From: Hyphomonas atlantica corrig.
Lineage (GTDB): Bacteria; Pseudomonadota; Alphaproteobacteria; Caulobacterales; Hyphomonadaceae
Reading direction: 5' to 3'
DNA: 64,000 bases
Assembly: GCF_000682715.1 (NCBI RefSeq)
Contig: NZ_AWFH01000001.1
Coordinates: 590,608-654,607 of the forward strand
Under the pieces are notes generated by a model. It worked only from the letters and a program-made list of their open reading frames with translations. It did no database searches and was not told the DNA's origin. Positions 1-7,814 of the stretch are shown in pieces. The position numbers and the translations under genes were made by a program. Position 1 is the first letter of the stretch; each line of letters opens with the position of its first letter.

Positions 1-271
1 GATCGGCTTCCACACCCGCCACAACCTGCAAGTCAAAGACATCTCCAGGCAGCATGAAGTTGACAATTTGCCGGCGACCGTCGTCCAGGGTTCGGTACCG
101 GATCGCCCAGCCATCTTTCACGAAGTACATGTTGCGGGGTTTCTCCCCCACGCGAATGATGTCCTCATTCGCGTGGAAGACGCGCGACCGTAGATCAAGA
201 TGGTCAAACCGCTCCCACACATCAGGCGGGAGGGTAACATACCGGGACAATCTGTTTCTGAAAGCATCCAT
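1..271 (-). CDS. Crp/Fnr-family transcriptional regulator, N-terminal part (runs off window)
   Basis: The minus strand from 271 down to 1 reads 90 codons without a stop, beginning MDAFRNRLSRYV. The piece has the start of a cyclic-nucleotide-binding beta-roll: NEDIIRVGEKPRNMYFVKDG followed by a PGDVF turn, as in Crp/Fnr proteins. The DNA-binding half lies outside the window, so effector and target cannot be judged. The start is the only ATG that keeps the beta-roll complete. It lies only 8 nt below the CGTT box of a perfect EcfG promoter at 280-304, and I see no Shine-Dalgarno sequence, so the message is probably leaderless or nearly so. This ties the regulator to the general stress response. 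Family call is good; function is unknown. Confidence 0.8.
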   Translation of the reverse strand, partial: MDAFRNRLSRYVTLPPDVWERFDHLDLRSRVFHANEDIIRVGEKPRNMYFVKDGWAIRYRTLDDGRRQIVNFMLPGDVFDLQVVAGVEAD

Positions 272-279
272 GTGATCAG

Positions 280-304
280 AACGTAGATGTGGTGTAATTG
301 TTCC
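280..304 (-). promoter_or_regulatory. EcfG-type (general stress response) promoter for the Crp/Fnr gene
   Basis: On the minus strand GGAAC (304-300) is followed after exactly 16 nt by CGTT (283-280). This is the consensus known for EcfG/SigT promoters of Alphaproteobacteria (GGAAC, 16-17 nt, CGTT). The expected start of transcription falls at about 272-273, next to the ATG at 271. Confidence 0.8.
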
Positions 305-329
305 TCTTCACAAAACTGATCCAGTTGGA

Positions 330-354
330 GGAACAAACTCGGCGTCTGGTCGTT
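330..354 (+). promoter_or_regulatory. EcfG-type promoter for the YqjD/YqjE-like operon
   Basis: GGAAC at 330-334 and CGTT at 351-354 are separated by 16 nt, again a perfect EcfG consensus. Transcription should begin near 361, which leaves a short leader with AGGAGA at 375-380 and a GTG start at 387. The two EcfG promoters in this 115-nt gap point away from each other. Confidence 0.82.
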
Positions 355-386
355 TGTATTATGTATCCCAATACAGGAGATTAATC

Positions 387-686
387 GTGAATACCAAGAC
401 GGCGAGTACGCTCAAAGCTGGAACCGAAAATGACTACGCAGCCCTGAAAGACGACATCGCGATGCTGCGCAGTGACCTCAAAAATGTCATGGAGGACGTC
501 CGTGGACTTGCAAAAGTCAAAGCTCAAGCAGGAGTGGAGAAAGGCACGGAGTTTGCCGAGAAGGCATCTGGACAATTCAAGGAGACACGGGGCGAAGTTG
601 AAGCTGAAATTCGCAAGAACCCGTTTGCTGCTGTTGGAATCGCCTTCGGTGCTGGACTGATCCTCGCGATGATGCGAGGCAAATAA
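387..686 (+). CDS. DUF883/YqjD-like membrane-anchored protein
   Basis: A 99-residue protein with a long amphipathic, charged, helix-forming stretch (residues about 12-75) and one C-terminal membrane segment (about 78-95, AAVGIAFGAGLILAMM). This is the layout of the ElaB/YqjD/DUF883 family, which in E. coli is made in stationary phase, sits in the inner membrane and binds ribosomes. The GTG at 387 is chosen because AGGAGA lies 6 nt before it; an in-frame ATG at 354 falls inside the EcfG promoter box and cannot be in the message. First gene of a three-gene operon; the next gene starts 3 nt after its stop. Ribosome binding is family knowledge and not visible here. Confidence 0.8.
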   Translation: MNTKTASTLKAGTENDYAALKDDIAMLRSDLKNVMEDVRGLAKVKAQAGVEKGTEFAEKASGQFKETRGEVEAEIRKNPFAAVGIAFGAGLILAMMRGK

Positions 687-689
687 TCT

Positions 690-1088
690 ATGGATGCGAC
701 CAAGCTCAGGCTGTTCGCGGCAGTCGCCGGAATCGTCAGCGGTTTCGGCGGCATGCTTGCACTTTCCGTTGCAGGCGTGCTCGCCTTATCTTCCGTCATC
801 GGACTGATCGCGGCTTGCTTTACGGTCGCGGCCCTTCTGATCGGCATAGCCGCCCTCATGCTATATATCTTTCTCCTGCCATACCGGAAATCCTCCGAGG
901 AGATTGATGATCTGGAAGAGACGACAGCGAACGCCCTGGCAGATCTTCCATTCGACACCTTGAAGTCACTCGTTCAAAAATATCCCGTATCTGTGTCGGC
1001 TGGCGCAATGTTGCTTGGGTACACCCTCGTGAGGGATCCCAAAACAGCGACTCGGCATGCGCAACGACTTCTGCTCGGATTGCTATAG
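690..1088 (+). CDS. YqjE/holin-superfamily-III-like membrane protein
   Basis: 132 residues with two adjacent membrane hairpins (residues about 8-32 and 38-64), a short acidic linker (SSEEIDDLEE), then a tail with a weakly hydrophobic stretch VSAGAMLLGYTLV. The size, the two N-terminal membrane segments and the position directly behind a DUF883 gene match YqjE of the E. coli yqjCDEK cluster. It should share the EcfG promoter at 330-354 with the gene before it. Similarity is by layout; I could not align it residue by residue. Confidence 0.65.
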   Translation: MDATKLRLFAAVAGIVSGFGGMLALSVAGVLALSSVIGLIAACFTVAALLIGIAALMLYIFLLPYRKSSEEIDDLEETTANALADLPFDTLKSLVQKYPVSVSAGAMLLGYTLVRDPKTATRHAQRLLLGLL

Positions 1089-1143
1089 AAGATCGCTCCC
1101 ATAAATCTCAGACAAGCTGCCGAATTCTTCCTATATTGGAGAG

Positions 1144-1791
1144 ATGAGATCATTCTTCCTCATAGCTTCTGCCGTTGGCGCAGGCTTGGCATTCGGACGC
1201 CGCTACCTTGAAAAAGGAGTGTCGTCGCAGAAAAATCAGGCAATCGAAGCTGCCGCAATCGAAACACGCCGACGCATCAAGCGTCATGCTGACGACTTCC
1301 TGAAGAGGAGCTTTCGGGCATTCGCAATTGCCACAGGTATCAAGCTCACGCTGCTGATCGCACTGTGGGGGCTCGCGCACTATGGAGCGCTGGAGCGTCA
1401 GCACTTTGTCTTGAGCGTCTCGGTCGTGCTCGGGCTGTTCCTTATCAGGGACATCTGGGTGTCGTGGCCGTTTGTTCGTCTGGGCCTTACGGAGTTAGCG
1501 CGCTATGGATGGCGACCCAAGCTGGCCTTGAGCGAGGTTGTCGCGGGACATGTATTTCAGCAGGTACTGACTGAAGCCCAAGCCGCGCCCGCGACTCGCA
1601 CTTCGAAAATCATGCTGATGCTGGCGGGGCAATCGCGAGAAGGTCTGGAGCAGGATATTGCAAGCTCAGTCGCCGCAATTGCGCGGAATACTACCTGGTC
1701 GGATTTGCGTCCGTTCCTGATTTCGGCCGGCATAAAGACCGGGGCGCTCATGGCACTTTATTCGGTCAGCGTCTTCTTGCTACTCGCTTGA
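1144..1791 (+). CDS. hypothetical membrane protein, third gene of the stress operon
   Basis: 215 residues. The N-terminus (RSFFLIASAVGAGLAFG) is a short hydrophobic segment, followed by a basic helix rich in Arg and Lys (residues 40-55), two membrane segments near 60-82 and 90-110, a soluble middle, and a last membrane segment at the C-terminus (YSVSVFLLLA). GGAGAG sits just before the ATG. It lies 55 nt after the YqjE-like gene, so it may be cotranscribed from the EcfG promoter. Its stop is only 5 nt from the stop of the converging ecfG gene. No family recognised. Confidence 0.6.
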   Translation: MRSFFLIASAVGAGLAFGRRYLEKGVSSQKNQAIEAAAIETRRRIKRHADDFLKRSFRAFAIATGIKLTLLIALWGLAHYGALERQHFVLSVSVVLGLFLIRDIWVSWPFVRLGLTELARYGWRPKLALSEVVAGHVFQQVLTEAQAAPATRTSKIMLMLAGQSREGLEQDIASSVAAIARNTTWSDLRPFLISAGIKTGALMALYSVSVFLLLA

Positions 1792-1796
1792 GCTCA

Positions 1797-2396
1797 CTAG
1801 GCCGCACGAGCCATCAGGCCTTCAGCATACATTACCAACCCGTTGAGCGTCGAGCGATCCATATCATCTTGGCCCCCATCATTGGAAATGACCGGTATGA
1901 GACCATTGAGACCGTCCATCAGTACAGCACGAGCTCTGTTCACCCGGCTTTTGATCGTGCCCGGGGAACAATTCATTATCGCGCCGGCTTCCTCATAGGT
2001 GAGACCAGCCGCGAGAACCAGAATGACGGCATCCCGCTGCTTCAGCGGTAGCGCGTAGATAGCCTGAATTGCATGAGACGCTTCGCTTTGAAGTTCGGCA
2101 GACGTGTAGTCCACGAGCGTCTCTTCCAGGAATTCAGACTCCACGTCCACATTCCGCCACGCACGGCGACAATGCTGAAGGTATTCATTTCTGACGATCC
2201 GCAGGATCCAGGGCCTCATCTGCGCAGTGCGGTCGAACGTATCCGCAGCGCTCCACGCCTTTAGACAGGCCGATTGTACAATGTCATCGGCAAGCGTTGC
2301 ATCATTGCACAGGCTACGCGCGAAGGCTCGCATCTGCGGCAAGAGCGCTTCCAGCTCATCCACGAAAGACCAGGATTCGTTGATTGTCTCTGTCAT
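1797..2396 (-). CDS. ecfG: ECF sigma factor, EcfG type (general stress response)
   Basis: 199 residues with sigma region 2 (about 15-85: LLPQMRAFARSLCNDATLADDIVQ, here only summarised; RPWILRIVRN) and region 4 (about 112-165, ending AGAIMNCSPGTIKSRVNRAR), joined by a short linker. This is the pattern of EcfG, the sigma factor for general stress in Alphaproteobacteria, which recognises GGAAC-N16/17-CGTT promoters. Identification rests on three things: the sequence type, the NepR gene 22 nt upstream, and two perfect EcfG promoters 1.5 kb away. A tail of about 35 residues follows region 4. In the family, NepR holds the sigma factor inactive until phosphorylated PhyR takes NepR away. Confidence 0.88.
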   Translation of the reverse strand: MTETINESWSFVDELEALLPQMRAFARSLCNDATLADDIVQSACLKAWSAADTFDRTAQMRPWILRIVRNEYLQHCRRAWRNVDVESEFLEETLVDYTSAELQSEASHAIQAIYALPLKQRDAVILVLAAGLTYEEAGAIMNCSPGTIKSRVNRARAVLMDGLNGLIPVISNDGGQDDMDRSTLNGLVMYAEGLMARAA

Positions 2397-2418
2397 TAGC
2401 GTAGTCCCACCCGCGCGA

Positions 2419-2604
2419 TTATTTCTTTCTGGATTTTTCCGCTTGTCGCATTGTCTCTATCAAGTGCTGCAGCCTCAGCGGCACCGGCTCTGAGAGCACA
2501 TCGGAGTAGAGACCGCGCAGCTGTTGTCCGAAGACGTGAGCCGACCTGCCGCCTGGCGATAAAGGCTTGCGGTCTCGCCGACGTTTCGAAGGTTTCGAGC
2601 TCAT
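2419..2604 (-). CDS. nepR: anti-sigma factor NepR
   Basis: A 61-residue protein with a basic N-terminus (SSKPSKRRRDRK) and the NepR core: a first helix GQQLRGLYSDVLSEPVPLRL and a second LQHLIETMRQAE. NepR binds EcfG and blocks it until PhyR, phosphorylated by a HWE/HisKA2 kinase, acts as a decoy. Here it is the first gene of nepR-ecfG. No phyR or sensor kinase lies beside it, although they often do in related genomes. I see no perfect EcfG promoter in the 200 nt upstream, so the usual autoregulation is not obvious. Confidence 0.85.
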   Translation of the reverse strand: MSSKPSKRRRDRKPLSPGGRSAHVFGQQLRGLYSDVLSEPVPLRLQHLIETMRQAEKSRKK

Positions 2605-2800
2605 GGGAAGCGTTTATCCCGTCAGCTGCATAATAAACCATGAACGTGTCCCCTCATCCCAAGACGGGATACTTCCCCTAGAGTAAAGCACTCCGGGGTT
2701 AAGGAAACGAAAATAGATATCTCATTTTTTCAAGGTACTAAACAGCGCCTTGATGTTCCCTGGCCTGTAGTATTTGCTACAGAACTCGACCTTCAGGCGG

Positions 2801-3679
2801 TTAACGCGTCGGGACCGGCACATCTCCGGAATAGTCGTAGAAGCCCTTACCGACCTTCTTGCCGACCCAACCCGCCTCGACATATTTCACGAGAAGTGGG
2901 CACGGGCGATACTTCGTGTCAGCCAGACCATCATGCAGCACCTGCATGATGGACAGACACGTATCCAGACCAATGAAGTCCGCGAGGGTCAGCGGCCCCA
3001 TCGGGTGGTTCGCCCCCAGGCGCATGGCCGTATCAATGCTCTCGACAGTGCCTACGCCCTCATACAGCGCATAAACGGCTTCGTTGATCATTGGCACGAG
3101 AATGCGGTTCACAATGAAAGCCGGATAGTCTTCGGCATTCGTCGTGGTTTTTTCCAGGCGTTCAGCAAATCCAATGGCCATGTCATAGGTCTGCTGATCT
3201 GTGGCCAGACCGCGAATAACCTCGACCAACTTCATCAGTGGCACTGGATTCATGAAGTGCAGGCCGATGAAGCGCTCGGGGCGATCCGTGACAGAAGCAA
3301 GTCGTGTAATGGAAATGGAGGACGTGTTGGTCGCGAGAAATGTACTGGCTGGCACAATCTCGCAAAGAGACTTGAAAATCTGTTCCTTGACTTCACGGCG
3401 CTCGGTCGCGGCCTCGATGACCAAGTCTGCAGCTTCATGATCCTTGAGAACAGTTGTTGGCTTGATGCGCGCGATTGCAGCAGTCATTGCGTCCGGCTCG
3501 AATTGCCCACGACTGACTTGGCGGGCCATGTTGCGCTCAATGGCCTGCATGCCGTTTGCCAGCGCGTCTTCCGAAATGTCGCTCAGGACAACATTATAGC
3601 CTGCAAGCGCACTGACATGGGCAATACCGTTGCCCATCTGGCCCGCGCCAATCACACCAATCGTCTTCAGGTCTGTCAT
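2801..3679 (-). CDS. hbdA: 3-hydroxybutyryl/3-hydroxyacyl-CoA dehydrogenase
   Basis: 292 residues, the usual length for the stand-alone enzyme. The N-terminus is a Rossmann fold with GVIGAGQMGNGIA (residues 8-20). The catalytic histidine is H141 in GLHFMNPVPLM, with the NTSSIS loop before it. The C-terminal dimerisation domain has NRILVPMINEA and GANHPMGPLTLADFIGLD. It oxidises (S)-3-hydroxyacyl-CoA with NAD+ in the cytoplasm, as part of fatty acid or butanoate breakdown. The electron carrier genes etfBA lie 0.7 kb upstream on the same strand, which fits beta-oxidation. The enzyme could equally work toward polyhydroxybutyrate; no pha gene is present to decide. Confidence 0.9.
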   Translation of the reverse strand: MTDLKTIGVIGAGQMGNGIAHVSALAGYNVVLSDISEDALANGMQAIERNMARQVSRGQFEPDAMTAAIARIKPTTVLKDHEAADLVIEAATERREVKEQIFKSLCEIVPASTFLATNTSSISITRLASVTDRPERFIGLHFMNPVPLMKLVEVIRGLATDQQTYDMAIGFAERLEKTTTNAEDYPAFIVNRILVPMINEAVYALYEGVGTVESIDTAMRLGANHPMGPLTLADFIGLDTCLSIMQVLHDGLADTKYRPCPLLVKYVEAGWVGKKVGKGFYDYSGDVPVPTR

Positions 3680-3815
3680 CTATCTCGTCCGGAACGTCGT
3701 AAAAGTCTGCAGTCATATCCTGTTTGTGCAGTGCGTCAAACACAAGTGCGACACGCAGTCAGACTAACATGGATTTCCGGCGCTTCTCCAACGCCGCTGC
3801 AAAACACGAACCTTG

Positions 3816-4232
3816 CTAATCTCGAAAAACAACGAACCTGTTGAGCACGAAATTGGCAGTGAAAGAGCAAGCGACACCGGCCAAGAAGTAGAGCGTCACC
3901 CAGATCCCCTCTGGGGCGCGCCATATCTCCAACGCGAAGATAACTGCGACCCTCAGGGCCCCCGATATCACCAGTACGACCAGATTTGCCACCAGCCGCC
4001 TTACGGACAGAGCGGAGGAACTTCGTCGGAAGGTCCAGAACTCGTGCACAAAGTAGAAAATCAGACCGACGACAAGAAACGACAATCCGGCAGCGACTGA
4101 CAGAGCGAGGCCGAGCCCATGATGCAGGAAAAGCGTAGCGAGATAGTCAATCACCAGCGCAACGAGGCTGGCCAGAAAATATCTGACGCCTGCTTTCGCC
4201 GTTGACGATGTTTCCTGCTCAGCCGGTGTCAC
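3816..4232 (-). CDS. GtrA-like membrane protein
   Basis: 138 residues with four membrane segments (about 17-36, 42-63, 80-103, 112-132) and the end NFVLNRFVVFRD, typical of the GtrA/DPMS-associated family. GtrA-like proteins are thought to help move polyprenyl-linked sugars across the inner membrane. No glycosyltransferase gene is adjacent, so the partner is unknown. It lies between hbdA and etfA on the same strand; the etf terminator at 4326-4360 separates it from etfA. Confidence 0.8.
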   Translation of the reverse strand: MTPAEQETSSTAKAGVRYFLASLVALVIDYLATLFLHHGLGLALSVAAGLSFLVVGLIFYFVHEFWTFRRSSSALSVRRLVANLVVLVISGALRVAVIFALEIWRAPEGIWVTLYFLAGVACSFTANFVLNRFVVFRD

Positions 4233-4325
4233 GATGCCCCTCGAGCGATTGTCCGATACGCGTGCGGCACGCCCACCGCACTCATCACACGTCTATAGAG
4301 CGGTTCGGCCTCGGCACCAGACATG

Positions 4326-4360
4326 AAAAAGCCCGCAGATCCATCTCGGAACTGCGGGCT
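4326..4360 (-). terminator. Rho-independent terminator of etfBA
   Basis: AGCCCGCAG (4330-4338) pairs with CTGCGGGCT (4352-4360) around a 13-nt loop. The A-run at 4326-4330 becomes the T-run on the minus strand, just after the etfA stop. Confidence 0.88.
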
Positions 4361-4384
4361 TGTTGTCATGAGTGAGACGAGCGC

Positions 4385-5314
4385 CTAGAGGGCGTCTGTC
4401 AGTTCGGGCACAGCCGAGAAAAGGTCTGCGACCAGGCCGTAATCGGCAACCTGGAAGATCGGGGCCTCTTCATCCTTGTTGATCGCCACGATGATCTTGG
4501 AGTCCTTCATGCCAGCAAGGTGCTGGATCGCGCCGGAGATACCAACAGCAACATAAAGTTCCGGAGCAACGATCTTGCCCGTCTGGCCGACCTGATAATC
4601 GTTTGGTGCGTAACCAGCATCCACTGCAGCGCGGGATGCACCCACAGCCGCTTCCAGCTTGTCAGCCAGTGGCACGATCAGGCGATCAAACTCTTCCTTC
4701 GATCCGAGAGCGCGGCCACCGGACACGACGCGCTTGGCGCCTGCCAGTTCCGGACGGTCAGATTTGACCATTTGCTCCGACACGAATTCGGATTTGAAAG
4801 GACCAGCTGGCGCTTCGGTTGTTTCCACCGATGCGGAACCATCTTCGCCTGCCGCGTCAAACGCCGTTCCGCGAACGGTAACGACTTTCTTCGCGTCGGA
4901 AGACTTCACGGTCAGGATCGCGTTGCCAGCATAGATTGGGCGCTCGAATGTCTCGGAGTCGATCACGTCGGTGATGTCGGACAATTGCATCACATCCAGC
5001 TTTGCAGCGATACGCGGCGCGACGTTCTTGCCCATCGTCGTGGCGGGAATGAACACGGCGTCATAGCCATCCATCATCGGAACCACGAGTGCTTCCATGG
5101 CTTCCGCCAGTTGTTTGGCAACCGACGCACCATCAGCGTGGACCACCTTGCGGACACCGGAGATTTTCGCAGCCGAAGCCGCAACATCGCCAGCGCCTTC
5201 ACCGGCAACCAGGACATCAACGTCGCCGCCAAATTTGGCAGCAGCCGTCACCACCTTATGGGTGGCGTCGTTCAGGGCCGCATTGTCATGTTCAGCAATA
5301 ACCAGAACAGCCAT
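4385..5314 (-). CDS. etfA: electron transfer flavoprotein, alpha subunit
   Basis: 309 residues, the normal length. The N-terminal part is the ETF alpha/beta fold ([16 protein letters not shown]). The C-terminal FAD-binding domain carries the family signature: [16 protein letters not shown], then [20 protein letters not shown] takes electrons from acyl-CoA dehydrogenases and passes them to ETF-ubiquinone oxidoreductase. The ATG overlaps the etfB stop by one base (TAATG), so the subunits are translationally coupled. Confidence 0.96.
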   Translation of the reverse strand: MAVLVIAEHDNAALNDATHKVVTAAAKFGGDVDVLVAGEGAGDVAASAAKISGVRKVVHADGASVAKQLAEAMEALVVPMMDGYDAVFIPATTMGKNVAPRIAAKLDVMQLSDITDVIDSETFERPIYAGNAILTVKSSDAKKVVTVRGTAFDAAGEDGSASVETTEAPAGPFKSEFVSEQMVKSDRPELAGAKRVVSGGRALGSKEEFDRLIVPLADKLEAAVGASRAAVDAGYAPNDYQVGQTGKIVAPELYVAVGISGAIQHLAGMKDSKIIVAINKDEEAPIFQVADYGLVADLFSAVPELTDAL

Positions 5315-6060
5315 TAGATCGCTCCTGCTGATTTGAGTTTCGAAACAAGCGTCGCAACGTCTTCGACCTTTTCACCGGCTTCACGGACCGGCGGCTCGGT
5401 GACTTTCACAACCGACAGACGTGGCGAGATATCGACGCCATAATCACCAGGCGCCTTCTCATCGATCGGCTTTTTCTTGGCTTTCATGATGTTTGGCAGC
5501 GATGCATAGCGCGGTTCGTTCAGACGAAGGTCTACCGTGACAATCGCTGGCGTTGCCAGCTTCACTGTCTGCAGACCGCCATCGACCTCACGAGTCACCG
5601 TTAGGGCGTCGCCGTCCTTCTCGATCTTGTAAGCGAAGGTGCCTTGCGGCCAATCCAGCAGAGCGGCCAGCATCTGGCCTGTCTGGTTGGAATCGTCGTC
5701 AATAGCTTGCTTGCCGAGAAGAACGAGATCCGGGCTTTCGTCGGCAACGACTTTTGCAAGAATTTTCGCGACAGCCAGCGGCTCAACGGTTTCGTCGGTG
5801 TTGATCAGGATTCCGCGGTCGCCGCCCATGGCCAGTGCGGTGCGGATAGTTTCCTGAGCCTGTTTCGGGCCGATAGACACGATAACGACTTCAGTTGCCG
5901 TTCCGGCTTCCTTCATGCGAACCGCTTCTTCGACCGAAATTTCGTCGAATGGGTTCATCGACATTTTGACATTGGCGAGATCGACGCCCGTCTGATCGGG
6001 CTTTACCCGAACCTTGACGTTATAGTCGATCACGCGTTTGACGGGCACCAGGACCTTCAT
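5314..6060 (-). CDS. etfB: electron transfer flavoprotein, beta subunit
   Basis: 248 residues starting [18 protein letters not shown], the standard ETF-beta N-terminus. The AMP-binding region includes [16 protein letters not shown] and the recognition loop near residues 190-205 ([17 protein letters not shown]). The start at 6060 is preferred over an in-frame ATG at 6120 because GGAG sits 7 nt before it and family members begin here. First gene of etfBA; the 255-nt gap to divergent yebC must hold the promoter. Confidence 0.96.
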   Translation of the reverse strand: MKVLVPVKRVIDYNVKVRVKPDQTGVDLANVKMSMNPFDEISVEEAVRMKEAGTATEVVIVSIGPKQAQETIRTALAMGGDRGILINTDETVEPLAVAKILAKVVADESPDLVLLGKQAIDDDSNQTGQMLAALLDWPQGTFAYKIEKDGDALTVTREVDGGLQTVKLATPAIVTVDLRLNEPRYASLPNIMKAKKKPIDEKAPGDYGVDISPRLSVVKVTEPPVREAGEKVEDVATLVSKLKSAGAI

Positions 6061-6315
6061 ACAACCGCTCCAGACATTTGTTGGAATTAAACTAGCGTGG
6101 GGTGTGCCTAACGCCGACAAATCAAAGACGCAAGGTTGACGTTGACGTAAGTGTCAATTTGGCGCGGAAAAATTTGCAAAAGCCTCTGTGTTCCGTCGCC
6201 GCACCGCAAATCTTTGCCCTGGATCACCCTCTGCACAAGGGGAGCTTGGCCGAAATGCAAACCTGCGCTAAACGCCTCCCTTCTCCTGAACCAGACCAAA
6301 TTCGACGAGGGCGCC
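6061..6315. other. divergent intergenic region etfB/yebC with TTGAC inverted repeat
   Basis: This 255-nt gap separates divergent etfB and yebC and must contain both promoters. I see TTGAC (6142-6146) and GTCAA (6153-6157) with a 6-nt spacer, next to a direct repeat of GTTGAC. It could be an operator, but no confident -10 box goes with it. Confidence 0.35.
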
Positions 6316-7074
6316 ATGGCAGGCCACAGTAAATGGGCAAACATCCAGCACCGCAAAGGCGCACAGGACAAGAAGCGCGCCGCGCTGTTTTCCCGACTGT
6401 CCAAGGAAATCACGATCGCATCCAAAATGGGCGGGCCAGATCCGGACGCCAATCCACGCCTGCGCCTGGCCATTCAGAACGCCAAGGGCCAGTCGATGCC
6501 CAAGGACAATATCCAGCGCGCGGTCGATAAGGGCCAGGGCGGCGGCGGCGAAGATTATGTCGACATTCGTTATGAAGGGTTTGGCCCTGGCGGTGTCGGC
6601 ATCATTGTCGAGGCCTCCACCGACAACAAGAACCGGGCGGCAACCGAAGTCCGTACAGCTTTCTCCAAGAATGGCGGCAATCTTGGTGAGACGGGATCAG
6701 TCTCTTTCAGCTTTGATCAGGTTGGCGAGATCCACTATTCGCCAGAGGCCGGCTCCGACGATGAAATCATGGAAGCTGCCATCATGGCTGGCGCGCAGGA
6801 CGTTGAGTCCGATGATGACGGCCACTGGATCTACACTGCTCGCGAAGACCTGCAGACGGTCGCGGACGCACTGGTCGAACATTTCGGGGAAGAGGTCGAA
6901 GCCAAGTCGACCAAACTGATCTGGAAACCACAGAATACCATCCCGGTCGAAGGACAGGCCGCTGACACGCTGATGAAGCTGTTGGACGTGCTCGACGATC
7001 TCGATGATGTCGCCAACGTTTACGACAATTCGGAATTATCCGAAGCGGAAGTTGCTCGCCTCGCCGAGAGCTGA
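6316..7074 (+). CDS. yebC: YebC/PmpR-family translation or transcription factor
   Basis: 252 residues, starting [20 protein letters not shown], the invariant YebC N-terminus. This fixes the start at 6316, with GAGG 5 nt before it; upstream in-frame ATGs are ignored. The three-domain family is TACO1-like and is now linked to relief of ribosome stalling at proline runs; earlier work called it a transcription regulator. In many relatives yebC sits before ruvC. Here the next genes are a membrane protein and a winged-helix regulator instead. Confidence 0.95.
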   Translation: MAGHSKWANIQHRKGAQDKKRAALFSRLSKEITIASKMGGPDPDANPRLRLAIQNAKGQSMPKDNIQRAVDKGQGGGGEDYVDIRYEGFGPGGVGIIVEASTDNKNRAATEVRTAFSKNGGNLGETGSVSFSFDQVGEIHYSPEAGSDDEIMEAAIMAGAQDVESDDDGHWIYTAREDLQTVADALVEHFGEEVEAKSTKLIWKPQNTIPVEGQAADTLMKLLDVLDDLDDVANVYDNSELSEAEVARLAES

Positions 7075-7152
7075 TCCCACCAGTTCTGCCACAGGATAAT
7101 CATTAAAGCCGCAAGCTATCATGGCCTGCTTGACTTTTCTGTTTATCAATAT

Positions 7153-7169
7153 ACTTTGTATTTTAAAGT
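7153..7169. promoter_or_regulatory. AT-rich inverted repeat before the membrane protein/winged-helix pair
   Basis: ACTTT (7153-7157) and AAAGT (7165-7169) flank a 7-nt T-rich spacer in a stretch clearly richer in A and T than its neighbours. It lies 20 nt before the ATG at 7189. It may be the operator of the winged-helix gene at 7815; this is inference. Confidence 0.35.
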
Positions 7170-7188
7170 TATTTGTGGAGACAAAAAA

Positions 7189-7809
7189 ATGAGCCCTCAA
7201 TCTCTGACTGATGATCTCGCTTACGTGCGCGACCTTGCCGAAGCGGGCCAGAAAGCCCCTCTGCTAGGTGGACGCTTCCTGGCGTGGTGGGGCGGCCTGA
7301 CGACGTTCGCTTATTTGGGTCATTACGCGATTTCGACGGGCATGTTCGGTTTGCAACCCGTCGCCTTCGCCGCGCTCTGGGTCGGCTATATCGTGATCGG
7401 TATGGGGGGCATGTTCCTGATGCAAATGCGGTTCTCCGGCCATAAGCCAGGCGCCGCTTCGGTCGGCAATCAGGTGTCGCGTATTGTATGGCAGGCGTCG
7501 GGATGCTTCCTCGGCGCGTACTTCACAGGTGCATTTCTCGCCGCTCTGCTGGGGCAAGGGACTGGCGCCTTCATGTGGTCCGTTCCAATGGTGATTGGTC
7601 TATATGGGCTTGCGCAATTCGTGTCTGGCGAGATGGCGCAGAACAGGGTTCTGTCCATCAGCGGCACCGCAGCCATCGCGAGTACGGTGCCGGCCGTCCT
7701 GCTTATGAATACGCCTTACATCGTGCTGCTCGGCTCAGCCGTCGCCGCCATCAGTGTGTTCCTGCCAGGCATATTGCTGATGCGGAATGAACCGTCGGAG
7801 ACGGTGTAA
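7189..7809 (+). CDS. hypothetical membrane protein with about five membrane segments
   Basis: 206 residues. The soluble N-terminus (MSPQSLTDDLAYVRDLAEAGQKAP) is followed by hydrophobic segments near residues 28-48, 55-76, 98-122, 127-147 and 160-200. The start at 7189 has GGAGAC 8 nt upstream; an earlier ATG at 7156 lies inside the inverted repeat. The gene is followed after 5 nt by a small winged-helix regulator, an arrangement seen with many paired membrane protein/regulator modules. No family name recognised. Confidence 0.7.
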   Translation: MSPQSLTDDLAYVRDLAEAGQKAPLLGGRFLAWWGGLTTFAYLGHYAISTGMFGLQPVAFAALWVGYIVIGMGGMFLMQMRFSGHKPGAASVGNQVSRIVWQASGCFLGAYFTGAFLAALLGQGTGAFMWSVPMVIGLYGLAQFVSGEMAQNRVLSISGTAAIASTVPAVLLMNTPYIVLLGSAVAAISVFLPGILLMRNEPSETV

Positions 7810-7814
7810 ACGCA

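Noticed and set aside
2774..3844. A 356-codon plus-strand frame opposite the 3-hydroxyacyl-CoA dehydrogenase gene
   Set aside because: It is an antisense shadow of a gene with clear catalytic motifs; no ribosome-binding site or recognisable domain.
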